The position numbers were made by a program, and so were the translations under genes. Of a stretch of 64,000 nt of DNA, positions 8,916 to 20,400 are shown one piece after another; position 1 is the first letter of the stretch; every line of letters starts with the position of its first letter. Source of the stretch: Corynebacterium spheniscorum (lineage in GTDB: Bacteria > Actinomycetota > Actinomycetes > Mycobacteriales > Mycobacteriaceae); contig NZ_FOPJ01000002.1 of the NCBI RefSeq assembly GCF_900113445.1, positions 54,030 through 118,029 on the forward strand. The letters run 5' to 3'. The notes beneath the pieces were generated by a model. That model saw only the letters and a list, made by a program, of their open reading frames with translations. It was not told the origin of the DNA and ran no database searches.

Positions 8916-9650
8916 ATGACTAATTCTGAGTTCACCCGTGCCGATGGGCGCGCCACTGACCAACTTCGCAGCGTTCGTATCACCCGCGGCTTTACCTCCA
9001 ACCCGGCCGGCAGCGTGCTGGTGGAGTTCGGCAACACCCGCGTGATGTGCACCGCCAGCGTGGAAGAAGGGGTGCCGCGCTTTAAGCGTGACTCTGGTGA
9101 AGGCTGGTTAACCGCGGAGTACTCTATGCTCCCGGCCGCCACCCATGAGCGCATGCCACGTGAATCCATGCGCGGCAAGGTCAAGGGCCGCACCCATGAA
9201 ATATCCCGCCTAGTTGGCCGGAGCCTGCGTGCCGCAGTGGATCTTTCCCAACTCGGCGAAAACACCATTCAACTCGATTGCGATGTACTCCAAGCTGATG
9301 GCGGTACCCGCACTGCTGCGATCACCGGTGCTTATGTTGCCTTGGCTGATGCCATTGCGGTGCTTAAGAAACGCGGTGTGGTTCCCGGTGAACCGCTACG
9401 CGCCCCGGTGGCTGCTGTGTCGGTGGGTGTGATTGATGGGCATGTGTGCCTGGATCTTCCCTATGAGGAGGATTCCCGCGCCGAGGTGGATATGAATGTG
9501 GTGATGACTGAAGAGGGGCGCTTCGTGGAAATCCAGGGCACTGGTGAGCACGCTGAGTTTGACCGCGATCAGCTCAATGAATTGTTGGATGTGGCGACTA
9601 AGGGTTGTAAGGAACTCATCGCCGCCCAAAAAGCTGCGCTGGAAGGCTAA
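8916..9650 (+). CDS. rph: Ribonuclease PH
   Basis: A 244-aa phosphorolytic 3'-5' exonuclease that trims tRNA 3' ends. The marks are [20 protein letters not shown] near the N-terminus, [32 protein letters not shown], the phosphate-binding DADGGTR-type segment ([20 protein letters not shown]) and [19 protein letters not shown]. The length is normal. rdgB starts 4 bp after its stop, so the pair is co-transcribed as in mycobacteria. Confidence 0.96.
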   Translation: MTNSEFTRADGRATDQLRSVRITRGFTSNPAGSVLVEFGNTRVMCTASVEEGVPRFKRDSGEGWLTAEYSMLPAATHERMPRESMRGKVKGRTHEISRLVGRSLRAAVDLSQLGENTIQLDCDVLQADGGTRTAAITGAYVALADAIAVLKKRGVVPGEPLRAPVAAVSVGVIDGHVCLDLPYEEDSRAEVDMNVVMTEEGRFVEIQGTGEHAEFDRDQLNELLDVATKGCKELIAAQKAALEG

Positions 9651-9654
9651 AGCA

Positions 9655-10308
9655 GTGAAGTTGTTGGTCGCCTCGAATAACCCGAAGAAGCTTAAAGAGC
9701 TACAAACCATCCTGGATAAAGCTGAGGTCACCGACGTGGAGTTGGTGTCTTTAAAGGATGTGGAACCTTACCCGGAACCGGTTGAAGATGGGTTGAGCTT
9801 TGAAGAGAATGCACTCCTTAAAGCCCGCGAAGGTGCGGTTCGCACTGGGCTTGCCACCATTAGTGATGACTCCGGTTTAGCGGTCGAAGCTATGAATGGT
9901 TGCCCCGGGATTTTCTCGGCACGCTGGGCTGGTGGGCATGGTGATGATGAGGCGAATAATCAGCTGCTCTTAGCGCAGCTTGCTGATGTACGTGATGAAG
10001 CGCGAAAAGCGGCCTTCGTGAGTGTCTGTGCGTTGGTGAGCCCGGATGGGCAGGCAGTGGTCTCTGAAGGCCGCTGGGAGGGGTTCTTATTACGTGAACC
10101 CCGGGGTGAGAATGGGTTTGGGTATGACCCGTTATTCTTGCCGGCGGAGGAATACCGCGGATCTTTGGATGAGGGGCGCTCCTCGGCGCAATTAAGTGCC
10201 GAGGAAAAGAATGCGCTTTCTCATCGTGGCCGTGCCTTAGCTGGGTTGGTCGATCCGATCCGTGTGCTTTCTCAGGGCATGCCAGGCCAACCATATACCG
10301 GGCAATAA
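9655..10308 (+). CDS. rdgB: XTP/dITP diphosphatase (non-canonical purine NTP pyrophosphatase)
   Basis: A 217-aa house-cleaning enzyme that removes XTP, ITP and dITP. It starts at GTG 9655 (KLLVASNNPKKLKELQ) directly after rph; the open frame upstream overlaps rph and is not used. The motifs are SFEENALLKAREGA, ISDDSGLAVEAMNGCPGIFSA, GFGYDPLFLP and SAEEKNALSHRGRAL. The last 24 codons overlap the 3' end of the convergent CPBP protease gene, which is unusual. Confidence 0.93.
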   Translation: MKLLVASNNPKKLKELQTILDKAEVTDVELVSLKDVEPYPEPVEDGLSFEENALLKAREGAVRTGLATISDDSGLAVEAMNGCPGIFSARWAGGHGDDEANNQLLLAQLADVRDEARKAAFVSVCALVSPDGQAVVSEGRWEGFLLREPRGENGFGYDPLFLPAEEYRGSLDEGRSSAQLSAEEKNALSHRGRALAGLVDPIRVLSQGMPGQPYTGQ

Positions 10309-11082
10309 AATCATGACCTGAATGATGGCTGCACCAAGTGTGGAATCCGGAACAATGCCACCGGGGGTAGCCGGTGGCAACAATACTTCACCGAAGCTGG
10401 ACAAGAAATCTACCAGTCCGTGAATCAGAGCGACGACCCAAATATTGCCTGAAATGTAGTACGCAGTGCCAAGGATAATGCCTGCAGCAATAGCATAAAT
10501 AATTTGGCTTAACGTCGCGATCTTGAGATGCGGTTGACCGATCAGATTCGTCACATGCATCACACCGAAGATGATCGATGCCCAGACGATTGACCACCAC
10601 ACAGAGCGGCCAGTGCGTCGTGCCTGGAAAAGGAGGATGTTCTGGATGAAGCCGCGGCAGAGTATTTCCTCGAATAAACCGATGAGCAGATTAACGATAA
10701 TCACCGTTAGCAATGTCCCAAGGCTAGGAATTACCAACTGTTTTCCTTGTGCCCCGAGCAAAGCAAGAAGAAGCACTGCCAAGGCTACGAACAGGAGATA
10801 CCAAGCGGGGCTGAGATGATCTTTGAGAGATGCTTGCCCAGAAGGCCTTAGCTTGGGGAGTAAACCGGTTGCCCATACGAGGAAAACAACAAGTGCGATG
10901 GGGGCCAGGTAGGCCAGAGCCATACGCGGTGAATGCGTGGTGGTGGCGTGGAAAACAGTGACGCTGAGATAGAGCGTGAATAAGGCCGCTACAGCGCCGA
11001 GAATAGCCAGTGTCCAGGCTCCCGCACTGGTGGGAAGGAAACGGCGCAATGGGTATTTAGTGTGCTGTTGGGTTGAGAGCAC
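10237..11082 (-). CDS. CPBP family intramembrane glutamic endopeptidase
   Basis: A 281-aa protein with about eight membrane segments. The Abi/CPBP motifs are present: GLFEEILCRGFIQN (EExxxR) and FGVMHVTNLIGQ (the Fxx(x)H motif), followed by a third segment LVDFLSS. The family includes Rce1-like proteases and proteins tied to bacteriocin self-immunity; the target here is unknown. The start is GTG at 11082. Its C-terminal 24 codons run antisense to the end of rdgB. It is not part of the conserved rph-rdgB order in other species, so it may be an insertion. Confidence 0.85.
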   Translation of the reverse strand: MLSTQQHTKYPLRRFLPTSAGAWTLAILGAVAALFTLYLSVTVFHATTTHSPRMALAYLAPIALVVFLVWATGLLPKLRPSGQASLKDHLSPAWYLLFVALAVLLLALLGAQGKQLVIPSLGTLLTVIIVNLLIGLFEEILCRGFIQNILLFQARRTGRSVWWSIVWASIIFGVMHVTNLIGQPHLKIATLSQIIYAIAAGIILGTAYYISGNIWVVALIHGLVDFLSSFGEVLLPPATPGGIVPDSTLGAAIIQVMILLPGIWLAWHALRKHTDRIDQPS

Positions 11083-11304
11083 GAGAGTTGGGGTGCCTTT
11101 CTAGGTACTCATGAGGAAACTAACGTTGACAACCATGAAGTCTAAAAACAGTTTCTGAAAGACTCCTGGACAATGTCTACGAGGAAAACTGGGTATTGGC
11201 TGGGTATTCGCCTATAAGTACTTTTGGCGCGGCAAGCGTACGGGAGACAGTAAGTAGGGGCAATAAACGCTGCCTGGGACGCGGGATTCGAGGAAAGCAA
11301 AACG

Positions 11305-11334
11305 CACCTACGGCCCTTGTGGGGTCGGTAGGTG
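11305..11334 (-). terminator. Rho-independent terminator after the DUF3817 gene
   Basis: The inverted repeat CACCTAC (11305-11311)/GTAGGTG (11328-11334) is followed on the minus strand by CGTTTTGCTTT. It lies just beyond the stop of the gene at 11353. Confidence 0.75.
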
Positions 11335-11352
11335 AGCGTGTGGAGTATGAAG

Positions 11353-11763
11353 TTAGCTGAGTTGGAAGCGCTCCTTAACTTCACGGCGGCGCCAAGCTTC
11401 AACGAAGAAGGAAAGGAAGGGAACGACACCGGCGATGACGGTAGTGAACCAGGTGATGGGTTGCCAGCGGGCTTTGATGCCGAGGTTAACTGAGGCGACC
11501 AGATAAGCCATATAGGCCCAGCCATGGACGATGGCGACGATGGTGGCCCAGCTGGGTAGATCCAATTTTAAGATGTACTGCATGATCATGCGCATGCAGA
11601 GTAGGAGTAGCATCACACCGGTAATCCACGCGGTGGCGGAGAAGATTTTCAGGGCGATTGCGACGCGATGCTGGCGCTCCGGGTGTGGGGCACGAGGCGT
11701 GGCTGCTACTGATGCCTGCGGGGTTGCTTTGTGGGTGGGAGTATTCTCGGGCGTCGTGCTCAC
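11353..11763 (-). CDS. DUF3817 membrane protein
   Basis: A 136-aa integral membrane protein with three hydrophobic segments: LKIFSATAWITGVMLLLLC, WATIVAIVHGWAYMAYLVAS and ITWFTTVIAGVVPFLSFFVE. The WITG and HGWAYM signatures are those of DUF3817, as in M. tuberculosis Rv1342c, which also lies next to rdgB. The function is unknown. The start is taken as GTG 11763 (STTPENTP); the frame is open to a TTG at 11787. It is transcribed with the next upstream gene, 27 bp from the wider frame. Confidence 0.8.
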   Translation of the reverse strand: MSTTPENTPTHKATPQASVAATPRAPHPERQHRVAIALKIFSATAWITGVMLLLLCMRMIMQYILKLDLPSWATIVAIVHGWAYMAYLVASVNLGIKARWQPITWFTTVIAGVVPFLSFFVEAWRRREVKERFQLS

Positions 11764-11814
11764 ATTTATCACTTTCTTAGATGCCAAACTGCTGAGAGGT
11801 CTCGGCTGCTTAGT

Positions 11815-12444
11815 CTAGGTGGCGTCAGCGGTAGGAGTGTCATCGGGAGTCTCGGGGTGTTTGGGATTCTTCGCTAATTCGCTGGAACCGCGGCGCTGGA
11901 CATTGAGTTCATTGAATTGTTCAACATCCAAGCTGGGGCGTTCGGGGAGGAAATCATCCAAGAGCGCGGAGAATTCCTCTTCTTGGGAACGCCTCGGGGA
12001 TTTTGGTTCGGCGTGCGGGTCTGGGGTGGTGAGGCCCAGTTCCTCATTTTCCAGCTCGATGGCTTCGTTTTCGTACTGCAGGTATTTGCGGTAGGCGATG
12101 ACGAAGAAGGCGCCAAACATGGGCCATTGGAGGGCGTACCCGAGGTTTTGGAAGGTGCCAGATCCGGAGCGGAAGCGGCTCCACTGCCACCAGGCTAGGG
12201 CGATGGTGCAGCAGACCGCGAGGATAAGGAAGAGAACGTGGCCGACTTTGACGCGTTTGAGTTCCTTGGGTTTGAGCGCGGGGTCCGGGGCTGGCTGCGC
12301 TGCTGGTTGCGTTTCTGGCTGCGCTGGCGGTTGCGTGTTCGGTGTTTCGGAGTCGTTGGTTTGATCTGCGGCCATGTTTTTGGGTGCCGTCGATTTCCTT
12401 TGGGGGGTATCTGCTGGGGGCTCCACTGGTCGTTGATCACTCAC
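11815..12444 (-). CDS. Conserved membrane protein, Rv1343c (LprD) position
   Basis: A 209-aa protein. The first 70 residues are Pro/Gln/Ala-rich and disordered. Two membrane segments follow, VGHVLFLILAVCCTIALAWW (with WWQWSRF after it) and LGYALQWPMFGAFFVIAYRK, and then an acidic tail with HAEPKSPRRSQEEE and EFSALLDDFLPERPSLD. By position beside the DUF3817 gene it corresponds to Rv1343c/LprD, although I see no lipobox here. The function is unknown. The start is GTG 12444. It forms a two-gene minus-strand unit with the DUF3817 gene. Confidence 0.7.
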   Translation of the reverse strand: MSDQRPVEPPADTPQRKSTAPKNMAADQTNDSETPNTQPPAQPETQPAAQPAPDPALKPKELKRVKVGHVLFLILAVCCTIALAWWQWSRFRSGSGTFQNLGYALQWPMFGAFFVIAYRKYLQYENEAIELENEELGLTTPDPHAEPKSPRRSQEEEFSALLDDFLPERPSLDVEQFNELNVQRRGSSELAKNPKHPETPDDTPTADAT

Positions 12445-12531
12445 GATGCCTAGGATACCCAGCCGATTAGGTACCTGCCGTCACCTATGTCGTAGAATCA
12501 TCTTCGCTAGCTACACCCTGCGGTGTGCTGC

Positions 12532-12616
12532 ACGCCCGTGGCGGAACTGGTAGACGCGCTGGATTTAGGTTCCAGTGTCTTGCGACGTGGGGGTTCGAGT
12601 CCCCCCGGGCGTACCA
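12532..12616 (+). tRNA. tRNA-Leu (UAG)
   Basis: An 85-nt tRNA. The acceptor ACGCCCG pairs with CGGGCGT, the anticodon stem CTGGA/TCCAG surrounds loop TTTAGGT (anticodon TAG), a long variable arm follows as expected for leucine, the T-loop is TTCGAGT, and CCA is encoded. Confidence 0.95.
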
Positions 12617-12920
12617 GATACATGATCACCCTCGGTTCCCCGAGCTGCTTGAATGCGGTTGGGGAGCTGAGGGTGATTGTGTTTGCTGCGGGTTGGGGTG
12701 TGCGGGGTGCCTGCCGGGTTGGGGTAGCGGCGGTGTTGGAGGCGCTGAGGTCACCTGCAGTGGGCTGAGGGGCATTCCCAGGATGTGTGCTCGCGGTTGG
12801 TCGCCACTATGTTCGTGACTATTTCCGCGGAGTGTGAACGTTGTACCGATTATTGTGCTGTAATATAGGGATCATCGGCTAGCGACTAGTCACGTTCTCC
12901 CATGCGGAAAGGAGAAGGCA
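12617..12920. promoter_or_regulatory. Spacer with a likely promoter for the small membrane gene
   Basis: No gene is seen in these 304 bases. Near the right end TTGTAC (from about 12841) and TATAGG are spaced by 17 bp, a plausible sigma-70-type promoter. An AAAGGAG ribosome site follows just before the ATG at 12921. Confidence 0.5.
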
Positions 12921-13307
12921 ATGAGCAACATCGGTGCACGCATGACAACGCTGATGTACGACGATAAAAGAGTTGAGCGGGGGCAAACCCGACTGCTGCT
13001 GTACTTTTCGCGTGCGCAGATTACTTTCCTGGCTATTGAGCCCACCAAGTATTTCTTTGGTGCGCGGCCGTTTCACGGCGAGGACTTATTCATCCTGATT
13101 GGTACTGCGGTGTTTGTGGTTCTTTCCACGTATTTTGCGGCGCGCCGATTCGAGAAGGGCTTCTTCTACCGCAGTGCTGCAGTCGGGGTGCTGGTGTTCC
13201 TCATCGCTTGTGTCTTCCACAACCCGATTGGTCGCATCGTGGCAGGGATAATCGGTCTTTGTTCTGCGTTAGTTGAAGACTCGAGACATTACCTCAAAAG
13301 AACGTAG
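12921..13307 (+). CDS. Small membrane protein, unknown function
   Basis: A 128-aa protein with three hydrophobic segments at about residues 50-67, 84-97 and 102-116 (for example DLFILIGTAVFVVLSTYFAA and SAAVGVLVFLIACVF). The N-terminal 40 residues are basic and polar. It has a strong ribosome site (AAAGGAGAAGGCA before ATG) and its own promoter-like sequence, so it is very likely real. I do not recognise the family. Confidence 0.7.
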   Translation: MSNIGARMTTLMYDDKRVERGQTRLLLYFSRAQITFLAIEPTKYFFGARPFHGEDLFILIGTAVFVVLSTYFAARRFEKGFFYRSAAVGVLVFLIACVFHNPIGRIVAGIIGLCSALVEDSRHYLKRT

Positions 13308-13441
13308 CGCGCTGAGTATCTTCGCCAGTGCCAGGCGATAAGGCTATGAGGGGCCTCGGGGAAGGCGTTAGCCGACATAGCTGCCGGCCGGGGGTGGGGG
13401 AGCGTGCGCTGCGTGCTGGTGTTGAAAAGTCGATCCGGTTG

Positions 13442-14072
13442 TTAGGAGATACCGAGGTGAGCAAGCAGGTGCTGCGTAAAAGCCTCTGCTTGGCGGTAGG
13501 GGAGTTGCTGTGAACCATCCGCAATCTCATGTAGGTGCGCATTGGGGATGAGCTGTGAGAGTTTCTGGGCCGCTTTGATACTGAAGTGGTCATGATCTCC
13601 ATACAGGATGGTGGTGGGTGCCTGAATCTGTGGCAGCTTCGACTCAATATCCACTTTGGTTACCGCATCCAGCACGTTCTGCAGCTGGGCTTTGCTGAGC
13701 CCTTCGGGGCAGATCAACTTTGCGGGGAGGGGAGTGCATCATGAGCGATTGGGTGGCCATGAGCATCTGCGGTGGAGTGGCTTGCGGGGCGGATAGACAC
13801 AGCGAAGTGACGAGCTCTGGATGTTCCAGGGGCAACTGCAAAGTGGTGACAGCCCCTAGGGCATGGCCAACAATATGCGTGGGCTCTGGGCCTAACTCGC
13901 CGGCTATCTCGGTGGCTGCGTCATGAACACTCGACCCGTTTTCTCAAAGGTGTGGGCCAAAGAGGGAAGGGGTGATGACCTCAAAACGATGGGCATGCAG
14001 CATATTGGCCAGCGGAATCCAGTTCTGGGGTGATTCGCCTAAGACATGAAGGAATGCAATGCGTTGGGTCAT
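13442..14072 (-). pseudogene. Dead alpha/beta hydrolase
   Basis: Reading from ATG 14072 the frame gives TQRIAFLHVLGESPQNWIPL, then an in-frame TGA after SLFGPHL, then the nucleophile elbow VGHALGAVTTLQLPLEHPEL. A frameshift between about 13717 and 13740 moves to the frame that ends at 13442 with APTTILYGDHDHFSIKAAQ and IADGSQQLPYRQAEAF. The fold order (elbow, Asp loop, His loop) is that of an alpha/beta hydrolase. The catalytic serine of GHSxG is alanine, and the expected histidine of the GSHxLP-type loop is glutamine. A stop, a frameshift and loss of two triad residues make it a pseudogene. Confidence 0.8.
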
Positions 14073-14464
14073 GGCAGTCCTGTCTACAGCGGGGGTACCC
14101 TTCCGCACACTCGCGACACACACAAAGTGGTGTGACCAAGGTCGCTTTTGGGGCCTTGAAGGGGTTTGCGAACCCCGGTCACATGATCTCGGGAAGCAAA
14201 GAAAGAAGCGAATAGTTTTGTCGAAAATAATACCTGAACTGCGATTTGTTTCTGCGTGTTAGCCGACTGCGGTGAAGATACTACCTACACTGAGAAGAAT
14301 CTTTGGGAAGCCCCACCGCTTTCGTTCGTTGGTGACGGTCGGTGAAAGATGACGCTTTCCTCATGATTTTGTGGCATATTAGGCACTCAAAACCTTTTAG
14401 AGGTCGGGCCTTCGCATGCCCGAAGAACATCACCCTATTGACCCACCCCAGGAGCGAAAACGTC
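14073..14464. promoter_or_regulatory. Upstream region of fas
   Basis: A 390-base non-coding stretch before the fas GTG. The frame is open back to 14342 but without family similarity. AGGAG lies about 12 bases before the GTG. This is where a FasR operator would be expected; I could not pick out a convincing palindrome by eye. Confidence 0.45.
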
Positions 14465-17400
14465 GTGAGTGACCAGCATAAAGCTTTGAATCCCGAACAG
14501 CCGCGCCTCAACCAACGCCTGCTTGAGGAAGGCGCCGGCTTCGCGCTGGCATACGCCGGACAAGGCCAACCATGGCTGAGCACATTAGCCGATAACCTGC
14601 ATGCTTCCACCGAAGTACACGACGCTGTTGCCATGGCCGTGAAAGGCGCAAACGCCATGGTCCAACCGGTAGCAGATGAACTAGCCGCCGCACGGCCAGA
14701 GGGATTTAAGCCCGTTGCGTGGGCTGAAGAACGCATTGACGCCCCCACGGATGAGTACCAGCCCGCGTACTCCGTGCCGGGAATTACCGTCGCCCAAATG
14801 GCTGTGACCTATGCGCTGCGCGCCCAAGGTTTGCCGACCGAAGCCGCGAAAGCCGTGATTGCGCACTCCCAGGGTGTGTTGGCGGCCTACCCGATGCAGG
14901 GCCGCTGCGATGATGCCACCGCCATTGCACTGGCGGAATTAATTGGTGTGGCGATGACCCGACAGGGCCGGATCAGCGGATTGATTGCCGGTAATGGTGC
15001 TGCTGGAATCTCCCCGATGGTGGCTATCGGTGGGGTGAGCAAGGACATTGTTGAATACGCCATCGCGAAGGCCAAGGTGAGCTCCGTGGTGGGCCTGGTG
15101 AACTCCCGCGAAGATGTGGTGATGGTGGGGCGCCCCGCCGATAACGCCACCGTGATTCGCCTGCTGAAGGCGCAATCAGCCAAGGAACAAAAGGAACTGG
15201 ATGATAAACGTCGCGGCGGCACTGCATTAAACCCGCGCTTTACCCAGCTTGAGGTGCGCGCCGGGTTCCATCACCCGGATATGCAGGCCGGCGCTGACCA
15301 GGTGGTGCAGTGGGCTGAGCGCTGCGGTATTGATATCGAGCTGGCACGTGATGCCGCACAAGCCGTGATGGTGACCCCGGTGGATTGGCCACGTGAGATC
15401 GCTGCGGTGGTGGATGCGGGTGCCACTTGGGTGCTGGACCTAGGCCCGGGGCGTGGCGTGCAATCTTTGACTGCGAAGATTTTGCGCGGGCGTGGCGTGG
15501 GCTCCCTGGCGGTAGCTGATAGTGAAGGTCAAGCGGATCTTTTTGATGCCGGCCGTAAGCTGAAAGAACCGCTGGATTATTCCGAATACCTGCCGAAGGT
15601 TGTGGATGTTCACGGGCAGAAGCGCCTGCGCACCAAGTTCACTGAACTGACGGGGCAAAGCCCAATGCTTTTGGCCGGTATGACTCCGACGACCGTGGAT
15701 GCGGAGATTGTGGCCGCGGCTGCGAACTCCGGGCACTGGGCGGAGCTCGCTGGTGGTGGGCAGGTGCGCCAAAATATTTTGGAGCGCTCCATTGAGAAGC
15801 TGAGCGGTCTTTTGGATGAGGGTGTATCTGCCAGCTTCAATGCCATGTTCTTGGATCCGAAGCTGTGGGGCCTGCATATTGGTGGCCGCAAGCTGGTGCA
15901 AAAAGCCCGCCAAGCGGGTGCCCCGATTGATTCTATTGTGGTTTCCGCAGGTATGCCGGAACCGGAAGAAGCTGAGCTGCTGCTAGCTGAATTAGAGGCC
16001 AATGGTTTTAACCACGTGGCCTTCAAGCCGGGTGCGGTTAATCAGATTCGCCGAGTGTTGGCGTTGGCGGATCGCGTGCCGGAAACCCCGATCATTATGC
16101 AGGTTGAAGGTGGTAAGGCTGGTGGCCACCACTCCTGGGAGGACCTAGATGACCTGCTGATTGCCACTTATGAGGACATTCGCCGCCGCCCGAATGTGGT
16201 GCTGTGTGTCGGTGGTGGCATTGGTACCCCAGAACGTGCCGCTGATTACCTGACCGGCCAGTGGGCGAAGCCTTATGCGCTGCCGTTGATGCCCGTTGAT
16301 GGCATTTTGATTGGCACCGCGGCGATGGCCGCGAAGGAAGCGAAGACCTCCCCGCAGGTCAAACGTGCCCTGGTAGAAGCTCAGGGTGACCCCAACGCGT
16401 GGGTGCCGGCTGGCCGCGCAGTGCACGGGGTGGCTTCTGGGCGTTCGCAGCTTGGTGCGGATATCCACGAAATTGAGAACTCCTTTGCCAAGGCTGGCCG
16501 CCTGCTTGATGAGGTAGCCGGTGATGCTGAGGCCGTGGCGAAGCGCCGCGAAGAAATCATTGCCGCGATTAATAAGACCTGCAAGCCCTACTTCGGGGAT
16601 GTTCAGACCATGTCTTATGCGCAGCTAATCCGCCGCTACCTGGAGCTTTCTGGCCCCTATGATGCCGAAGCTGCCGCTGCCGTGGAACTACCCGAAGAAG
16701 ACCACGGTTGGGTCAACCGCGCCTGGTTCACACGCTTTGCGGAGCTCATTGAACGAACCGAAGCACGCCTGAGCCCAGTGGACTCCGGTGAGTTCGACGC
16801 CCAGGTAGAAACCCGGATTGATAAGGACCCCCAAGAAACCCTGCAGGAACTCCTGGCCGCCTACCCGGCTGCCGAGGACCAAGTCCTGCACCCGGCAGAT
16901 GTGGATTGGTTCTATGCGCTGTGCGTAAGCTCCGGTAAGCCGGTGAACTTCGTGCCGGTGATTGATAAGGATGTGCGTCGCCGCTGGCGTTCCGATTCCC
17001 TCTGGCAAGCCCATGACCCGCGCTATGAAGCAGATGAAGTGTGCATCATCCCCGGACCAGCCGCGGTTGCTGGGATCACCAAGATGGATGAGCCGATCGC
17101 TGAACTGCTGGGCCGCTTCGACCAAGCCAGCATTGAGCGGATCCTAGAAAGCGGTGCCGAGGTCAGCGAAGACCGTACCCCGGTGATCCGCCAGATCCTT
17201 AATGCCCGCACCACCGAATGGGCTGGCCGCCAACAACGCAGCCTGATTCATCGCCTGGGTGCACCAGAAACCTGGGAAGAAAAGGGCGAAGGCTTCTACC
17301 ACCCCGAAAGCGGCGCCACCCTGGAGTCCTCTGCAAGCGGTGCGATGCTGAACGTTCCGCTGACCGATGGCGAATTGAAGGTTCCTTATCGCCTGAGTGC

Positions 17401-20400
17401 TGGCGCGCCGGGTGGAGTAGTGCCGACGGTATCTGCGCATGACGCCGAAGAATCCATGGCAGCACTGACCAAGGTGGCTGCCGGTGGGCAGCTCGCCGAG
17501 GCCAATGGGTTAAAGGCACATTGGGAAACCCAGATCCAGGCCGCCAAGCTGGCCGACTATGCGACCGTGACCACCGGGCATCTTGGTAGCAACACGGTGC
17601 ATGTGGATGCTGATCAACTCACCCCGGATGTGCTGGTTGGTTATGCCTGGCCGGCGATCTTCTCTGCGGTACGCGCTAGTGGTGCTGTGGAAGGCATGCT
17701 CTCTTTGGTGCACTTGGATCACCAGATAGCCGTGGAAGAAGACCTTGATGGCCTCAGCGATGGCATTACCTTAGTCATCGACGCCGAAGCCCAAGAACCG
17801 GTGGATACCGAGATGGGCCGCGTAGTGATGGTGAAAGCCACCATCAACGCCCGCCACAAGACCATCGCCACCTTGAAGGAACGCTTCTTGGTGCGTGGCC
17901 GCACCGGTACCGACCCGATGCCGCAATGGGCCGATGAAGCAACATCCGAAAACACCGCTACCGACACCCCGCGTAGCTTCCGCGCCGCAACCACAGTTCA
18001 GGCACCACGCAGCATGCGTTCCTTCGCCATCGTTAGTGGCGACCGCAACCCCATCCACGTGGACCAGGCTGCCGCGGCACTAGCGGGCCTGGGTGAACCC
18101 ATTGTGCATGGCATGTGGACCAGTGCGATCGCCCAGATTGTGGCTGCCGCCGGCTATGAAGGTGAAGAAACCACCACCGCCCCCGGCGTGGTGAAGGAAT
18201 GGTCCGCCTCCATGATCGCCCCGGTTCTGCCCGGCGCGACCGTGGATATTCAGGTGGATCGCATCGGGGTGGATTCCCGCCCCGGCTATGGTGAGATCCG
18301 CAATGTGACTGCCACGGTGGATGGTCAGCCAGTGCTTTCGGCTACCGCCACGATGGCCGCCCCGGTTACCTTCTATGCCTTCCCCGGGCAGGGTATTCAA
18401 TCCCAGGGCATGGGGATGGCTTCGCGGGCATCGTCCGCAGCTGCGCGTGCGGTGTGGGATCGTGCGGATAAGCACACCCGCGAGAAGTTGGGGTTCTCGG
18501 TGCTGCATATTGTGCAGGACAACCCGCAGGATGTGTGGGTGGATGGTGAAAAATTCTCGCACCCCGATGGTGTGCTGTATTTAACCCAGTTCACGCAGGT
18601 CGCCATGGCTACCCTGGGTGTTGCTCAAGTAGCGGAGATGGAAGAAGCCGGGGTGATGGAGGATCACTCCTACTTCGCCGGGCACTCCGTTGGTGAATAT
18701 GATGCGCTTTCTGCTTACTCCGGGGTGCTTTCCCTGGAGAGTGTGGTGGAGATTGTGTACCGCCGAGGGCTGACCATGCACCGCTTGGTGGAGCGCGATG
18801 AAAATGGGCTTTCCACCTACGGGTTGGCGGCACTTCGCCCGAACAAGATGGGGCTTAGCGAAGATGAAGTCTTTGACTATGTCACCGAAATGTCGGAAAA
18901 GTGCGGCGAGTTCCTTGAGATCGTCAACTACAACATTGCTGGTGTGCAATATGCGGTGGCAGGCACCGTTAAGGGGCTTAGCGCTATGCAAGCTGATGTG
19001 GAAAAGCGCGCGCCGGGACAGCGCGCCTATATCCGAATCCCGGGTATTGATGTGCCCTTCCACTCCTCGAAGCTGCGCGATGGTGTGGGTGATTTCCGCG
19101 AGCACCTGAATGCCTTGTTGCCGGAAACCTTCAACCTGGATCGCCTGATTGGCCGATATATCCCGAACTTGGTGGCCCGCCCCTTCGAGCTGAGCTATGA
19201 GTTCGTGGAGTCCATGACCGAAGTGGTGGACTCGGAGATCATCAATGGCATCTTGGAGAACTTCGAGGAAGCCTCGAAGGATGAGCATGTCTTGGCCCGC
19301 ACCATTTTGGTGGAGCTTTTGGCCTGGCAGTTCGCCTCCCCGGTGCGCTGGATTGAAACCCAAGCACTTGCTCTGGAAGACCTGGGTGTGCAGCGCTTCA
19401 TCGAAGTGGGTGTGGGTGATTCTCCGACGATCGCCAATATGATGGGCCAGACTTTGCGTCTGCCGCGCTATGCCGGGCACCCCATTGAGGTGCTCAATGT
19501 GGAGCGCGATCGCCCGGTGGTCTTCGCCAGCGATGAGATTTCCCGTGCCCTACCGGAAGTCGATGCTGAAGCAGAAGGCACGGATGTGCAGGCAAGTGTC
19601 TCGGCGGCGGATTCCTCCACGGCAGAGGCTTCGGCCGCAGCACCTGCAGCTGCCCCGGCCGCTGCCACAACCGCGCCCGCTGCCTCAGCGCCCGCGGCTA
19701 CGGGTGGGGCTCGCCCAGATGATCTGCTGCTGAGTGCCGGCGAAGCCACCGAAATGTTGATCGCCGTGTGGACCAAGGTCCGCCCGGATCAAATGACGCC
19801 TACTGATTCCATTGAAACCCTGGTAGAAGGTGTGTCTTCTCGCCGCAACCAGCTGCTGCTGGACCTGGGCGTGGAATTCGGTTTGGGTGCCATCGATGGT
19901 GCCGCTGATGCCGCCCTAGAAGACCTCAAGGCACAGGTCGCTGGCCTCGCCCGCGGCTATAAAGCCTTCGGCCCGGTACTCGGTGAAGCAAGTGCTGATG
20001 CGCTGCGTCGCCTGACCGGCCCGACCGGTAAGAAGCCCACCTATATCCGCGAACGTGTCACCGGCACCTGGGAGCTTGGTGAAGGCTGGGCCGACCAGGT
20101 CACCGCCGCATTGGTGTTGGGTACCCGCGAGGGCGCTTCTCTTCGTGGTGGGGAGCTAGCAACCTTGCAGCCGGCTAACCCCAGCAAGGCCGCTGATCTG
20201 GATGAGCTCATTGATGCCGCTGTGCAGGCTGTGGCCGCGCAACACGGTGTGAGCGTTTCCCTTCCCAGCGCCGGTGGTGGTGCTGGTGGGGCAGTGGTGG
20301 ATTCCGCAGCCCTTAATGAGTTCGCAGAAAACCTCACCGGCAAGGACGGCATCCTCGCCCAAACTGCCCGTGATCTGCTCGAACGCCTCGGCCTGCAGGA

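Noticed and set aside
13328..13513. Plus-strand frame over the end of the hydrolase pseudogene
   Set aside because: The minus-strand reading has clear alpha/beta hydrolase motifs; the plus frame has none.
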